Of a stretch of 64,000 nt of DNA, positions 35,101-45,877 are shown in pieces. The notes beneath the pieces were generated by a model that was not told where the DNA came from, made no database searches, and saw only the letters and a list, made by a program, of their open reading frames with translations. The number at the start of each line of letters is the position of its first letter. Position 1 is the stretch's first letter. This stretch comes from Hypomyces perniciosus (lineage: Eukaryota > Ascomycota > Sordariomycetes > Hypocreales > Hypocreaceae), in the NCBI GenBank assembly GCA_008477525.1, contig SPDT01000004.1, positions 4,464,001 to 4,528,000 of the forward strand. Reading direction: 5' to 3'. Position numbers and translations under genes: made by a program.

Positions 35101-35367
35101 GGAAACGACTGAAGACGCGGGATAAGGGCTGTAGGAGTGGTTGGACTGCGCTGCCGGTGGAGGGCCCGGAGGCGGAGGGGGATAATACGGCGCTGGACTA
35201 GACACGGTTGAGGCCGCAGATGTCGAATGACCATACGGCGTGTTGCCTGCGTAAGGTTGTGGTGCAGGCTGATTACTCGCCTGTCCCTGCGGAGGGCGAG
35301 GGACCGATCCGTTCCCATACGGACCATACCTTGGAGGTAGAGGAGGTGGCTGTTCGTAGTTTGACAT
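32158..35367 (-). CDS. Large proline-rich protein with five CxxC modules
   Basis: One uninterrupted frame gives 1069 aa from the ATG at 35367 (an ATG nine codons earlier is possible). Residues 1 to about 470 are low-complexity and dominated by Pro, Gln, Ser and Tyr, with many PPPP and YYPPPP blocks suited to SH3 or WW partners. Residues 500-1069 are folded-looking and contain a module repeated about every 90-100 residues. Each has a CxxC followed by H or Y: CTKCHADHV near 514, CEACYEDKV near 609, CEACYMDRL near 700, CEACYVGIL near 807 and CQDCYLSFV near 895. Several are followed about 10 residues on by FE(S)RF or FESEF. A zinc-binding repeat is the simplest reading. No signal peptide or membrane segment is seen. 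I do not recognise the family. Confidence 0.85.
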   Translation of the reverse strand: MSNYEQPPPLPPRYGPYGNGSVPRPPQGQASNQPAPQPYAGNTPYGHSTSAASTVSSPAPYYPPPPPGPPPAAQSNHSYSPYPASSVVSNVGETIPHQSYHPPPLPPRPREQQQQSPSSSYYPASAPYYPSQNNTPHASQRYFGQPSPYYPPPPQSVPYTPTPISPAPQSQYAAPQIQSPGFYPSPHSPASPRYQSYTSVNRPPQQQAGQPASLPPAPPLSRPPVLAHDSTAGYYPPPPPSAGQQQRPPQASSHQPHYPPSSTGAPDPQTPRSDYQQAPYPLPPPAGSSSGGQQPNPPTAPPQQNQYPSPPQPQPQPQPQTPSYQQYYPSPAASSLPTGIPPPQHPQTPGYQHHQPLPPPPPPPAVSPPEQQTPVSLRASYPPPPGPTPTAYPQANSPHTPAPLPQTQAPPTDATANSRQAGQPSYTEAPAPQDPVAGISAQMDKLDMGTATQGPASQPSRGIINDDVPRPPYPVRATGTPLDTVPYCPESRAVDYSLHWYQLPDIPDFLTCTKCHADHVKGTQLEDRFERIKRPNGTYSTCCFWLPRIKEILWPQAVRSGNMDALRAFITKRLDIRVCKGQTLVPASESIKWFGMTNSEIVGFISCEACYEDKVVNTSFESRFSPYRKQKEDEKWRCDLSIPFISRAVLKMAKHNDWSGFVAASTRRLQLPKCEGKEVQSNSCKWFVPRHEIANVRACEACYMDRLELTRFESEFEPHAIPGSSLDSFDALISQLTQASQLWDCKLSDSNLPMMFAVESAIEQRNFSVFQNAASVICSLVPCTANGIIRGNWWTLSGGCENFDICEACYVGILGTGGLDKFFESVQHPADATLVCDFCPASPRFSQYLAKYAEAIDKGVFSYYTDYVRKFATVHACPGLGAIEKRKWWGYLEALFCQDCYLSFVVDTPLGDSVPIKGEYDERAHICQIWSPRMRKMWLEVCAAGNPGSEESQAALKEFRAFGTNRQQVYLATVPQIKFIRKMKELKMQNAMHQGLLSVMYNGMGGMAMVSDTTDGYMHGNSQIGWHETWQGAHGAQLFQDMQSGFANANRMDEWMQIMQLETMWKQVE

Positions 35368-36112
35368 GCTGTTACAGGCAATGATCGCTCTCACGGTGCC
35401 AAGTTCTTCCCTCGGCGAGTGGGCGCCTTGCGATATTTAAACACGCCGCCCTCTGGTGCCGGACATACTGTAGCAATAGACGATGGCCAAGTCTAGACTC
35501 TTCCATCAAACAAGAGGGTGGTTCAGCCGCTAGTGGGGAAAACGCATGTTGCAGGATCTCAACTGATTGCGGCAAGGCGGCGCCCACGCCATCACAAGCG
35601 GGAAATAAGCCTCGCCCACATACACGTGGCTGCGGAGGCATCTCGGTTAGTAGTAACAGGTCCTGTTGTTATCCCATGATAGTTGTACCGGTTAGTTTTG
35701 TGCTAGGCGTTTCAGGATCATGTTGTATGGCCGAGATCTTTCAGTCTGAGTCTCGGGTTGCTATTGTCCTCCATGACAGTTGGGAATTGTGATGCAGGAC
35801 AGGGTGGCATGGGGCTGCTTTAGGGACGCCCCGGATCCCGCCTCCCGCCATTTCGTCTAAGGGAAACGAACGGAAACATTTAACCTCTTATTCAGCTCCT
35901 ATCCTCTTGGGCTACTGGTTGAACAGAGTACAGATAGAGATTAACCGGATGGATGATGCACGGGAAAGTGGCGGGGAGACGCGTCTCGGATAATCAGCAC
36001 TCCCGAATGAACCCGGGAACTCCGAAGCCTGTGTGGTCTTAAACGATGGTTCTATTCAAAGCCCCTTCATCTTCAATCCATCACACACAATTTCGGCAGA
36101 CCAAGTCAGGTG
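35368..36112. other. Intergenic, promoter of the proline-rich gene
   Basis: Presumed promoter. The 89-codon minus-strand ORF at 35372-35641 has no recognisable domain and lies just upstream of the start. Nothing else. Confidence 0.5.
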
Positions 36113-37152
36113 TTATCGGGGTGATGGTATGTAGGTTGTTTCCCTGTCTCTCAATACCCATTCACCGTCTTGGATAACTCCTCTACGCCCGTCCCACGGG
36201 ATATCAAGCGGTCCTGGGAGCATGTTAGACTGTGTATGAACATGAACACCATTTTCTGTTCGATGTGCTGAGGATGCCACTTACGAGGATAAAGCTGGGA
36301 AACCATTCTGACACAAACCTGATGAAGGGAACATTTTTGCCCCTCCACACTTGCCCATTTCTTCCCTCGTTGAGAATGTCTGGAATCAAGGATTCTGCCA
36401 TCTCTTCCGCAGTGCTACCTGCAACGCCTATTTCGCCTTTACTCCAGGGCATGATAGCGTCTAGGATAGTGCTATAGCGAGATGCAGGCGGAAGTTCTAG
36501 CGCTGGCAAATTGCTGTAGAATGGTGTATCGACAGGCCCTACCATGACCGTGATGACGCTGACGCCAAACGGCCGCAGCTCCATGCGTAACGTATTAGAG
36601 TAACTTGCCAGTGCTGCCTTGGAAGATGCATATGTTGCTGCAGATGTGATTAACGCTGTAGTTCACTCAAGTGAGGAGGTGGCCAGGGAGCAGCTTACAG
36701 ATCCATGGTGAGTTGAATATGGCGCCAACACTGCTCACATTAACTACTCGGCCTTTCTTTGCGATCAAAAGGTCAGCGAACGCCTGAATTGTCCTGATGG
36801 ACCCCCAGACGTTGGTATCGTAAACCTTCTGCGCGCGCTCCAAGTCGATATCGAGGATCGGCATGGTGTACCCGACACCAGCATTATTTACAAGCACATC
36901 CAATCCACGAGTGCCCTGCTGTTCCGTGGCATCGCTGATGGCCTTTGCGGCAGCCTCTACCGAAGCAGCAGATGTGACGTCGAGCTCAAGGGTTGAAACC
37001 ACGGAAAGCTGCGTGAGCTCTGCGGGGATTTTGGACGGGTTCCGCGCCGTGGCAAAGACGTGATGACCTTTGTGAGCCAGAGCGAGCGCGATGGCGGCAC
37101 CGATGCCGCCGGCAGAGCAGCCTGTCACCAAAATTACCTTCCTGGAAGCCAT
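36113..37152 (-). CDS. Short-chain dehydrogenase, AYR1-like
   Basis: Exons are 37152-36699, 36655-36285 and 36229-36113, giving 313 aa. TGCSAGGIGAAIA is the Rossmann nucleotide loop, FATARNPSK follows the second strand, LELDVTS is the Asp of the adenine pocket and LVNNAGVGY is the NNAG motif. After the first splice, TYASSKAALASYSNTLRMEL supplies the catalytic Tyr and Lys (YxxxK). The pattern resembles yeast Ayr1 (1-acyl-DHAP reductase) and related lipid or ketone reductases using NADPH, so the substrate is uncertain. The C-terminus has a hydrophobic FIRFVSEWFPSFIL that could associate with membranes. The first intron is only 43 nt. The start at 37152 gives the expected N-terminus. Confidence 0.88.
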
Positions 37153-38711
37153 GGTTGGGACAGATAGTGGCGATAGAGAAAAGAAAATCCGGACGCAGAA
37201 GTCATTAATAAATGGTAGCTTCGGAAAACACCTCAAATTAGTAGAATTCTCCGATCCTCCGTATCTACATACGAAGCCTATCTCTATTATATGGGGCTCT
37301 TTGGCCAGTTACAGAGTCTCTCCGACACAGCTGAAGAGCTCACTCTCCACTTTCGGTCGTCACATCACCGTAGCGCATTTGTTGCACTGTTTTGCATGTC
37401 AAGCTTCTTTGCTGACAGAGACGCCATATGCCAGAGCCAAGTGTTATCGCCATACCAGGAAGGCAGTTCGCAGGGACAAGAACAGACAAAGGAGGGGAAA
37501 AGCCAAGCATACGTCATTGGCATGATCTTTCACACGATAGCTTCGTCAACACCTTGATGACAGTGCTATCTTGAGCAATGTGTCCTTGTTCAATTTGGTT
37601 AATATCAAATATTAGTACCCTTCTTATTGCAGCAACGCCAAAAACCTCTATCCACTGTTTGCAGGGCCACTGTAAATTCCCTCTCTATGGCCAGATGAGT
37701 ATGCAGGGCGGTAGAGTAATCCTTTGACACAGCCAGTCTGAATCGAAAAACCATTTTTTCTGTGCTGTGAGTGTCTCAAGGGAGTCTTCGTGATATCAGC
37801 TTTGGCATCAACCCCGCTCACCATTCAAAGGCCTCCCGCATCAATGATTCGACCATTCTCGTGGTCTGCATGTTCCACCATCCATCCCGGCCTTTTTATA
37901 CTAAAGAAACATTCCAATGAATGTTTGTTTTTTCGGAATGTGATGTTGAGGTCCCACTAATCTTGGTCGATGCATGGCGAGCCAATTCAATGACCAGAGA
38001 CCTCTCAGAAGCAGAACTAGATTCCGTCTCCTCCTTCTACACCCACGCCCATACTACCATCTTTCCGAACTATACCGAGTCGCTTGAGTGAGGAACCTCG
38101 ATGCATTACAGGCATATTGGTAATGTTTGTGCAACCATCAGGAGCCCCTGCTTAAGCTGGCCAAGCATTGGTCTTCATGTAGATGCCATGCTTGAAAGGT
38201 GAGATCTACAGGTCCCCTAAGACCAACCTACATACTCGGGGGTAAAGGACCTTTATTTAGTGCCATATGTCTAAAATTGAGCACAATGTTGGACAAGTGA
38301 CGCTAATAGAGCGTCGAGTTAGATGTTTGATGATATTCTGTAGGATGATTGGATCTGACAATGTGCATTAAGCCTCGTTTCTTTGGCATCACCCCAGACC
38401 TGGAACACCACCATTATCCCAAGTTTCATGTTTCTGCCAATGATTATTTGCGTGTGGCAGCATTATCTTATTACTGGGCCTCCCGCAGAAACAGGCCATT
38501 GGTGCCCGCTTTGCCTCGGTCGGGATGGTCGTCATCTGGGCGTGACTGACACGATGTGCCTGGAGCTGGGACCATGTATAAAACCCTGTCTCTGTACATG
38601 TTATTATCACAAGATTCACACTCTTCTGATCATTGCAGTCTCAGCTTTCTTCAGTCCTTCTAAAATTCTACGCGCAATCTTTGACCAAGTCCTACACAAT
38701 CAACCCTCAAC
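37153..38711. other. Intergenic, no supported gene
   Basis: About 1.5 kb with only short ORFs. A 31-codon frame at about 37990-38092 (MTRDLSEAELDSV) is too short to call. The last stretch is the presumed promoter of the small SMP-like gene. Confidence 0.45.
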
Positions 38712-38978
38712 ATGCCCAAGCATGAGATGACCAAGTCGGATTCTTCACGAATCCAGGCTTCGCAGGTAATGCGCCATACCACCACTGATCGCAAACCCTT
38801 TTGACAAGACGTTGCGTTCCAGGCTAAAAGCGGTGGAGATATGTCCTCTGGTGGATTTGCTGCTCGTGCACAATCCACAGGTGACCGCTGGGCAAACTCG
38901 AATGCTGGGGCTGGTTGCGACTTGGCGAAGGGTGGTAACACTGGTGCTGGATCAGTCAACTCGGGCACTAAGAAATGA
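38712..38978 (+). CDS. Small SMP/LEA-like protein
   Basis: Two exons, 38712-38765 and 38823-38978, give 69 aa. The product starts MPKHEMTKSDSSRIQASQ and, after a 57-nt intron (GTAATG donor, TTCCAG acceptor), continues AKSGGDMSSGGFAARAQSTG into a Gly/Asn-rich tail ending in GTKK. The SRIQSSQAKxGxDxxSGxFAxRAQS pattern is shared by small conserved fungal proteins with similarity to plant seed-maturation (SMP/LEA) segments, often abundant in conidia or under stress. It is probably hydrophilic and cytosolic. The gene is too short and too split to appear as a long ORF. Its exons agree in frame and length. Confidence 0.78.
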
Positions 38979-39191
38979 TTTGAGGAGAGAATGTATCAGC
39001 AAATTATATGACGAGTCTTCATGTCTCGCCGCTTGGTTGACGTAAGAAAAGCGCAGGGGCAGTTTGTCGAGGGAAATAACACGGCCTAGGACGTTGGTTA
39101 AGTAGTTCATTTGGATGAAACGAATTGTAGTATCGGAATCTAGATACAAACTATTTCATTCATTGAATGAACCATGAGCAGCACATGGTGA

Positions 39192-40886
39192 TCATTTGCT
39201 CACGGTTACTCTGATTCCTTTAGTGTCCCTCTTTGGCATAGGAACGACAAGGTCGAAGGCCATATCTACATCGCTGCTGTCCGTCTCAAAGAGTTTTAAC
39301 TCATGTCTGCGAAATACTGTAGCAAGTCCAACATAGATTTCCATAAGTGCTAAGTTTATACCGAGACACATTCGACATCCACGACCGAATGAAACCAAGT
39401 AGTTGGAAAGAGGATGCTTGCCACCTGGCCCTTGAGGATTCCCCAACCACCGCTCGGGACGAAAGGCTGATGGATCTGGAAAGATTTCCGCGTTGTTGTG
39501 CATGTGATGGGAGTCCATACCGACAGCTACGCCCGCTGGTATTTCCAAATCGCCATAAGTTACAGGGTGAAGGCGATTAATTCGTGAAAAGCGCTGAACC
39601 GCTCCAAAAGAAACACGTAAACCTAGGAAATAGAAGTCTCATTAGAAGAGAAAATCCAGAACCCTGGCTGATCATAAATATACCTACTCTCGGAGACCAC
39701 GCCTGATAGATAGGGCATTTTTTCAAGTTCATTCCAAGCGAGGATCTTGGTAGGATCAGGCATAGCCTCGGCCAGCTCAGCCTTGAGGCGAGTTTGCACA
39801 TCGGGCTGTTCAAGTACATGGAAAACAGCGACGGATAGGGTCCACCTCGTCGTTTCGAAGCCTGCACCGACGATAGTCATAGCTTCATCCGTCAATCTTG
39901 AGACGGTTAACTCTTGCGGAGGAAGAGTTGATGCGAGTATGTCGTGGAAAATAGTGGGATGTGAGGCATCTACTGCCTTGGTACTTTTGCCTAAAAGTAT
40001 ATCTTCGACGCGCTGACGTATCAACTTGGTCATTCTGTTAGCAACATCACAGGAACTTCAAGTGGCGACCTACCTTTCTATAGTCCACCAAAGGTTTAAA
40101 CGATGGAAATAAAAAAGCGAGAACATCCTCCGGAGCCCCGACAATCACTTTCGAAATGAAGTTGAAGTGGATATTCCAATAAGAAGAAAAAATGACTTCA
40201 CTTATACCCCTGGAAAGCTGAGACTCGAAGTCAGGTGCAGACGAGGCATTCACTTCGTGACTAAAAGCTAGTTCTGTAACGACGTCGAGAGTCATGCTTG
40301 CCCACATACGGGTAATGTCAAGTACGCGTCCTGTACCAGCATATTCGGTGGACAATCGATGTGATAAACGCTCCGTAATTGCCGAGAGGTGGTCGTGAAG
40401 GCGCATTATTCGCTGCTTGGAGAAGAAAGGAGACACAGCAGCCCGCCGCTCGCGGTGCTGCTCGGCATGCAGTGTGCTAAATGTGGAACCCGGGATAGGA
40501 AAAACATATCTCATTCGCTCTGGTCGATCAATGGGTCTCAAGGAGGTACTTTTGGAATACAGCTCGTTATAGAAGCTCGGGTCGTCGATGTGTAGTTCAT
40601 TGGGGCCGATTCGCACGATTGGGCCATACCTCTCATGCATCCGCGAGAGTTCGAAGACGAATTGGCCGCCTCCCTTGGCGAATAGATTGAAGTATGCCTC
40701 ATACCACTCTGTAAGTGCGGCTAGCTTTGGCCCCGGAAATTTAGAGAGCGGGCTGAAATACAGTCTGTAGAAAGCCAGAGCAAAACCATAGAGAAGGGAT
40801 GTTGATGTAATGACGACGGCGAGAAGAGGCATGGTCGACTCAAGAACTCCATGCCTGAGAGAATAATAGCTAGAATCACCTGTCAT
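39192..40886 (-). CDS. Cytochrome P450 monooxygenase
   Basis: Exons are 40886-40074, 40024-39688 and 39622-39192, giving 526 aa. An N-terminal membrane anchor (AVVITSTSLLYGFALAFY) is followed by the hinge LSKFPGPKLAAL. AGFETT is the oxygen-binding I-helix, ESLR the ExxR helix (about residue 383), FRPERW the PERF-type loop, and SFGRGCRMCLG the haem loop with its Cys thiolate near residue 469. The first 18 residues before MPLLAV may not be translated, so a start at 40832 is equally possible. In the first intron the splice to the second AG (49 nt, gctaac branch) keeps frame; the nearer AG does not. It resembles CYP enzymes of secondary metabolism such as the trichodiene-oxygenase type, but no backbone gene is nearby. 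Confidence 0.9.
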
Positions 40887-42447
40887 ATTCGAGAATAGGT
40901 TTCATCGATGCTTGCATGTTTTGCGTTTGTAACGGAGGTTGAGCAGCCATGGTCCTATGGAGGCGAAGCTAACGTGGCGATCTTGGTTTTATAGACGTAC
41001 GAAGTACAACATGAAAATATGCAATTACGGTGAGCTAATTATCTTAGCAGCTGTTAATTTATCATATGACTACGCTTTGCTTTTTTAATGCACAAGTAAG
41101 ACTGCAGCCGGATGCTATTGGACTTTTTCCAGTCTCCAAAACAAGGGAGTCTGCAGGTAATGTCGCATTAGGTACAGTGTCATCTTAAGCAGCTGTATGT
41201 ACTGACCCAAAGGGAGAGAGGGAGGAGGAGATGGAGAGAGTGACATTGTGTGTGTTCATTTACACCAGGTACTCCTTATTGCCTCCCGACTTAGATGACT
41301 GATTGCTTTTTGTTATGATTCAAGTGTGAGACCGAAATCCAGCAAAATGTTAGCCCACACTGTGCGTGTGGATAAGTGACCCTATATGCTATGCGGCATC
41401 CAGTTTATCACCTACAGGACAAGGGGAAGGCCAGGCTGCGACGTAGTCAGCAAGTCAGGTAGCTAGGACGACGGAACAACAGTCGGAGCGACTGACAGTG
41501 CCTGCTAAGCACGTGTATCTCCACATGACACGATCATTGGTTACTGTCTATGACTAAGGTACTATTAGGGCCCCCCTAGTAAGCGTAGCTTACTAACGCT
41601 AAACACAATCTAAGCTAATTCAATTTAAGCTAAGCAATTTAATCTCAATATTAGCCTAAACAACTTAAGTTAGCTTTCTATTAAATTGGAAAGCCTTACA
41701 CTATAAAGTAAAAAAAAAACATTAAAAAGACTTTTATACTGTTTACTTGGACTAGCCTTTTTTTATACTTTTAGTATGGAGTATCTATAATTTTGGAATT
41801 ACTACTTTAAGATAACCCTGGATAAGGCAAGTCAGCCATTCAATATTAGTACTTCTACTTAATTTAGTTAATTCGATTTAAGCTAAGAGGGGGAGGGGGG
41901 GGGTTCCGGCTTGCACGCTGAAGCAAACTCCTTAAGCTGGAATTACCGCCTGTTACTCCGTAGATTAAATTGTATTCAGTATACCTTGTAAATAACCTAG
42001 ATACCTAACAATCGCCTGCTCAGAAAAAATATTTATCTATAGAGGATTGCCAACACCTAAAGGGCATACATATCACAAGCTCAAAAAGCGACGTTAGTAC
42101 TATTAACTTTTCCTTCTTATTTCTCAAAAAAAAACTGCGCCTAACTCAACAGCCAGGTGCTGTCGTGGTAAAGTGATTAGTTGTATATGTTATGAGTAGA
42201 CTACAGGAAAGGAATCTGATAGCCATTGTTCATTTATTACAGGTATCTAAACTACCTCATTATTTGCATAGCCCATCATCTTGTGGTTGGCTTGGTACAC
42301 AAATTGACGCCCAAATTGTTATATACACACGTCCCACACGCCAGTTCAGCAGTGAGCAGGGTTATTAGGGTAGACGTTTTGGGTATTGCAGGTGTTAGGA
42401 GCAACGAAGAGAGGAGCGGCTATTCATGTATTAGTCACAAAACTTTC
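40887..42447. other. Intergenic with AT-rich repeat debris
   Basis: 41570-41900 is AT-rich with recurring taagctaa/ttaagcta words and looks like a decayed transposon. 41890-41905 is a G run. There is one TACTCCGTA at 41954. No coding region can be supported. Confidence 0.45.
41325..41399 (+). repeat. Dispersed 75-bp repeat, copy 2
   Basis: Ungapped partner of 23221-23295, same orientation, about 81 percent identical by eye. It is GC-richer than copy 1, so copy 1 seems the more mutated. Confidence 0.7.
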
Positions 42448-43042
42448 TCAGCATCTAGGGAAGGCGCCCATACTGTTCACGCCGTAGTTGGTGGGTGGGT
42501 TTCGGACAATTGAGTATCGACCTCCAGGGGTGAGTCTGTTCTCACAACTGATCTGGTTCTGGCCGCCGTTTACGCTGTTGGAGCCAGTCCAAATATCGAT
42601 GTGGTGTTGACCATTGGCCCAGTCAGTGGCTAGGAAACACATTAGATTTGTACCCTTCATCTTATCGTTCGTCTTAGACCTACTGCACTGTGCACAGTCA
42701 TCCTCGACACGAGCGTACTTGGTCAAGAATGGCAGATACACGATTTCGCAAGGGTTCAGTTCGCCAGGAGCGGTGGCAATAGTGATAGGGTCTTTGTAGG
42801 TACCAGTGCCTGAACATTCCATTAGTCGATATTTACAAACACGCAAAACGTCGGGGCAATGAGGGCCACGAACCTCCGGCTACATAGTTGCGGCCGTCAC
42901 AGTTGTGAGCAACACCGGGTCCCGGGGGATCGTTGTCGGGGTAGCCGTAGAATGTAACGATGAAGTTGCCGGGAGTGGCGCAGGCCGAGCTGAGGCCGGC
43001 AAGGGCCGCACCTACAATGGGGAGAGCAGCAGTGAGTCTCAT
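42448..43042 (-). CDS. Small secreted protein, double-psi-barrel-like
   Basis: Exons are 43042-42874 and 42809-42448, giving 176 aa. A signal peptide (RLTAALPIVGAALAGLSSA) is followed by TFYGYPDNDPPGPG, then GGTGTYKDPITIATAPGEL, EDDCAQC, HIDIWTG and a C-terminal NPPTNYGV. The order TFYG...GTGTY.DPIT.A......P...L.KY...EDDC..C....HIDLW is a pattern I know from small fungal secreted proteins related to RlpA/3D double-psi barrels. The EDD and HID acids would line a cleft, so a wall- or glycan-binding role is inferred. Cysteines in CDG, PCE, DDCAQC and SCE probably form disulphides. The donor is GTTCGT, less usual, but the join is exact in frame. Confidence 0.78.
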
Positions 43043-44418
43043 TCTGAGGGATTGGTGTAAAAGACCTGCTTGGAAGAGAAAGTTCCGATCCAAAAGGACG
43101 GACAGTCACCCTTTATCAACTCATGGGACTTGCCACACAAATCACAGATTGGACATAGGTATTATTAGAAACCACAAAAAGAGGTCTCGGAAAGTCATCT
43201 CGGCTTTCGTACTGCTATGGTAATAGTGGCCGGACCGATAATATGGAGGCTAGTGTCCAGGGCTGTGATTTTGAACGTCTGTATTGGGAATCGGCGTGGA
43301 GAATTATCTTTCTGAAACGCACGAAAATGATTCAAAATAAATCTTAGCAGGGAAGCTGCCACCCCTGTGAGGTCGATGGTAAGCAATACAAGTATGCATT
43401 GTATAGGAGGGAAGTTGCTTGATGCAGCTTCCTCTCAGTCGTGTTGAAACTTTATCCAGCTTGGTCAACTTTCGTCTACAGAGGACCATACTTGTGTGTG
43501 AGTAATTACACCGAGTAATTGTTATTGCAGGTCAATTCTATTTGAATTCGCCCAATTATTAAATCTGGAATATGGCGCTTAATTTTGTGAAGACTATTTC
43601 GCGGATCACTTACGTGAGGATCGCAACAAATGCGAAGAGGTGACTGTCAATTTTCCTGAAATTGGTAGGTGAATAGCTCAATCGAGATTAGTACTAACTA
43701 ACTGCTAGTACTTGTATTAGTAACAGCCCACGTTTTCCCAGATCAGGTTTCCCGTCGGTGTTTCTGTCGGCGTGTCACGATCAATGTCAATCACCGATGC
43801 GTGGTAGGAGTCCGGCCATTCTCGCTGGTGGAACCGGGATACTGGAAGACTCCCACGTGGAAGGGATTGCATAGCGCTATCGCTGGCCTGAAGGGCAAAT
43901 AATAAATCATATCGGCGGCACGCATAGCCGGCCTGTGGGGGGAAAGCAAGGAGGTGCCGTGCTTACTGCCGTGCTGTCGTGGTCAGGTGAGGTGCGAGGC
44001 AGGGGCATGAGGCCGGTGATCCGTTTTTACAAATGCCGTCATTGATAGACATAATGAACTATGAACGGAAGATTGCTTGGTTGCTTGCTCGTTAGCTTTC
44101 GAGTAACTATCGCAATCCGTGGAGTATTATGACATAACATTGGCAGCGTTTATATTCGAGTGCATGATGGATGGGCCTGTCGCAAAGGCCAACCAATATC
44201 GTCAATCAAGATCCTGTGAAGAGGCGAGGCTCTCTATACAAACGTGAATCGATGGGTTATTGAATAATATGCCGAATCATTCTCACAACTGCCTTCAATG
44301 GTTTCGTTATTTGGCCCACTTGAAGAGTCCGAGCGACTGGTGCCTAACAAACTAGGCCAACAAAAAAAAATCCAGGGGTTCGTTCCCACACCTCGCTCTA
44401 CGAGTAGGAATCTTCAAA
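43043..44418. other. Intergenic, no supported gene
   Basis: About 1.4 kb between divergent genes, the secreted barrel-like protein leftward and the phosphatase rightward. It probably contains both promoters. Nothing recognisable. Confidence 0.5.
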
Positions 44419-44994
44419 TTGCCACGTTTTCTCGTTAACATGGGAAGACCGGACAAAGCTGGCGGTCGGTCTACAACCTCTCTGATCTTGTCTCCATCCA
44501 TATATCTTGGACCATGCTCAGCAGCCTCATCCGGGCCATTCTTGCAAGGCAACTCCATATCACACGTCTTGAGCGTCGGTGCGACCCCAGCAGAAAAAGT
44601 TAACGGGGTGGTGTACCACCGCATCTATATCAGCGACTCCCCATCCTCATCCATCACAAAGGTTTGTGATTCGGCCTGCGACATCATCGACGGCGCTCTT
44701 CAATCCAATAATGGCAGCGGTAAAATCCTCATACATTGCTCGGCAGGCATCTCGCGCTCCCCTATGGTCGTCGCGGCGTATCTCATGAAGCGCCGTGACC
44801 TGTCGCTGAGAGCAGCGCTTGGACAGATCCTGCAAGCACGGCCACAGGTGTCCCCAAACTCTGGTTTCCTCCGGCAGCTCAAGGAGCTAGAAGTGCAGTT
44901 ATTTGACGTGTCATCGCTGGATATCGACGAGTTGCCCAAGCGGGAGAAAGACCGCCTTGCCCTCTTTCAAGAAGCCACAGTACATCAAGGCTAG
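44419..44994 (+). CDS. Dual-specificity protein phosphatase
   Basis: Single exon, 191 aa. The signature HCSAGISRS (residues 106-114) gives the phosphate loop with nucleophile Cys107 and Arg113. Asp73 in ISDSP is placed as the general acid. IYLGPCSAA near residue 28 and SHVLSVGA near 48 are the usual start of the DSP fold, and MKRRDLSLRAALGQILQARP follows the loop. It is a compact phosphatase with no extra domain and probably acts on MAP kinases or similar phospho-Tyr/Thr substrates. An alternative start is the Met at residue 8. Its 3' end converges on the lyase-like gene about 190 nt away. Confidence 0.9.
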   Translation: MPRFLVNMGRPDKAGGRSTTSLILSPSIYLGPCSAASSGPFLQGNSISHVLSVGATPAEKVNGVVYHRIYISDSPSSSITKVCDSACDIIDGALQSNNGSGKILIHCSAGISRSPMVVAAYLMKRRDLSLRAALGQILQARPQVSPNSGFLRQLKELEVQLFDVSSLDIDELPKREKDRLALFQEATVHQG

Positions 44995-45185
44995 AAAGAT
45001 GCAAGCTTGCAGCAAGAGAAATGGTCAACAGGACTCTGGAAATTGGAACATCTGCCCCAAGACTGCTGGCATTGATCGAACACTGTGTGCATGGTAGGAC
45101 TTCCACGAAGAACTGTAAATGGTACTGCATCTATTGCCGCTAAACATCTGACTATCACTGCTCCCCCCAGTCATGGAGAGACCAA

Positions 45186-45812
45186 TCACACAGACACCGG
45201 CTGTGGCATATCTGGTGTTGCGGCGTAGGAAATTCGGCCTGCAGGAAGGAAGAACAAGGCAACCAAAGCGCCGCCACGAACCTGCGGGTAATGGTGGGTT
45301 CCAGGCCCAGGAGCCGTCCACCCAGCAGCCTGCCATCCCTGCATACCCTTCAGCTCAGCCGTCGGGTCAATCTGGACAACACAGTTGATCTCCCCATAGG
45401 GATGAGCATGGTATTGGCCAGAATACTCATCCTGGCTATCCATGAACACTGTGGTGATACTAAAATATCTTGTTTCTGCTGTAGGCAAGGCTATCTTTCC
45501 CCTGCGATACTTTCGGCCATCGAGCTCTGTCTCGGCCACCCATCCTTCCTCTAATCCCTTCCTGATGTACGAGCAGAAATCCTCATAGTAAGGATTGCCA
45601 GGGCCGTATTCTTTATTGAGTCGAGCCTCCAGATCCTTTCCTGGCGTCCTGTGGTTTGCTTAGTTCTAGAAGGCAAACAGTGCAATAAGAACGTCAGGTC
45701 TTTCTTACAGGTCCTGGACTTCTTGGAAAAAATCACAACACCTTGAAACGAATTCTTGTGCTGCCGGCCACTTGGAGAGATCCAAGACACTCGCTTTGTC
45801 TGCTTTGCTCAT
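45186..45812 (-). CDS. 4-hydroxylaminobenzoate lyase-like protein
   Basis: Exons are 45812-45709 and 45648-45186, giving 188 aa. It reads MSKADKASVLDLSKWPAAQE, then PYYEDFCSYIRKGLEEGWVA, and the distinctive HAHPYGEINCVVQID and GTHHYPQVRGGALVALFFLP. This matches what I recall of the PnbB family (DUF4863), whose bacterial member turns 4-hydroxylaminobenzoate into protocatechuate and ammonia. The conserved His residues in QYHAHPYGE and THHYP suggest a metal-binding cupin-like site. Fungal copies are usually annotated only by similarity. No nitroreductase or protocatechuate pathway gene is nearby, so the substrate in this organism is open. Confidence 0.78.
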
Positions 45813-45877
45813 GGTGGACACAGACGACGGTGGATACTGACTTGGCCGACCAATTTGAGAGTGTGAGAAGTTGGGTT

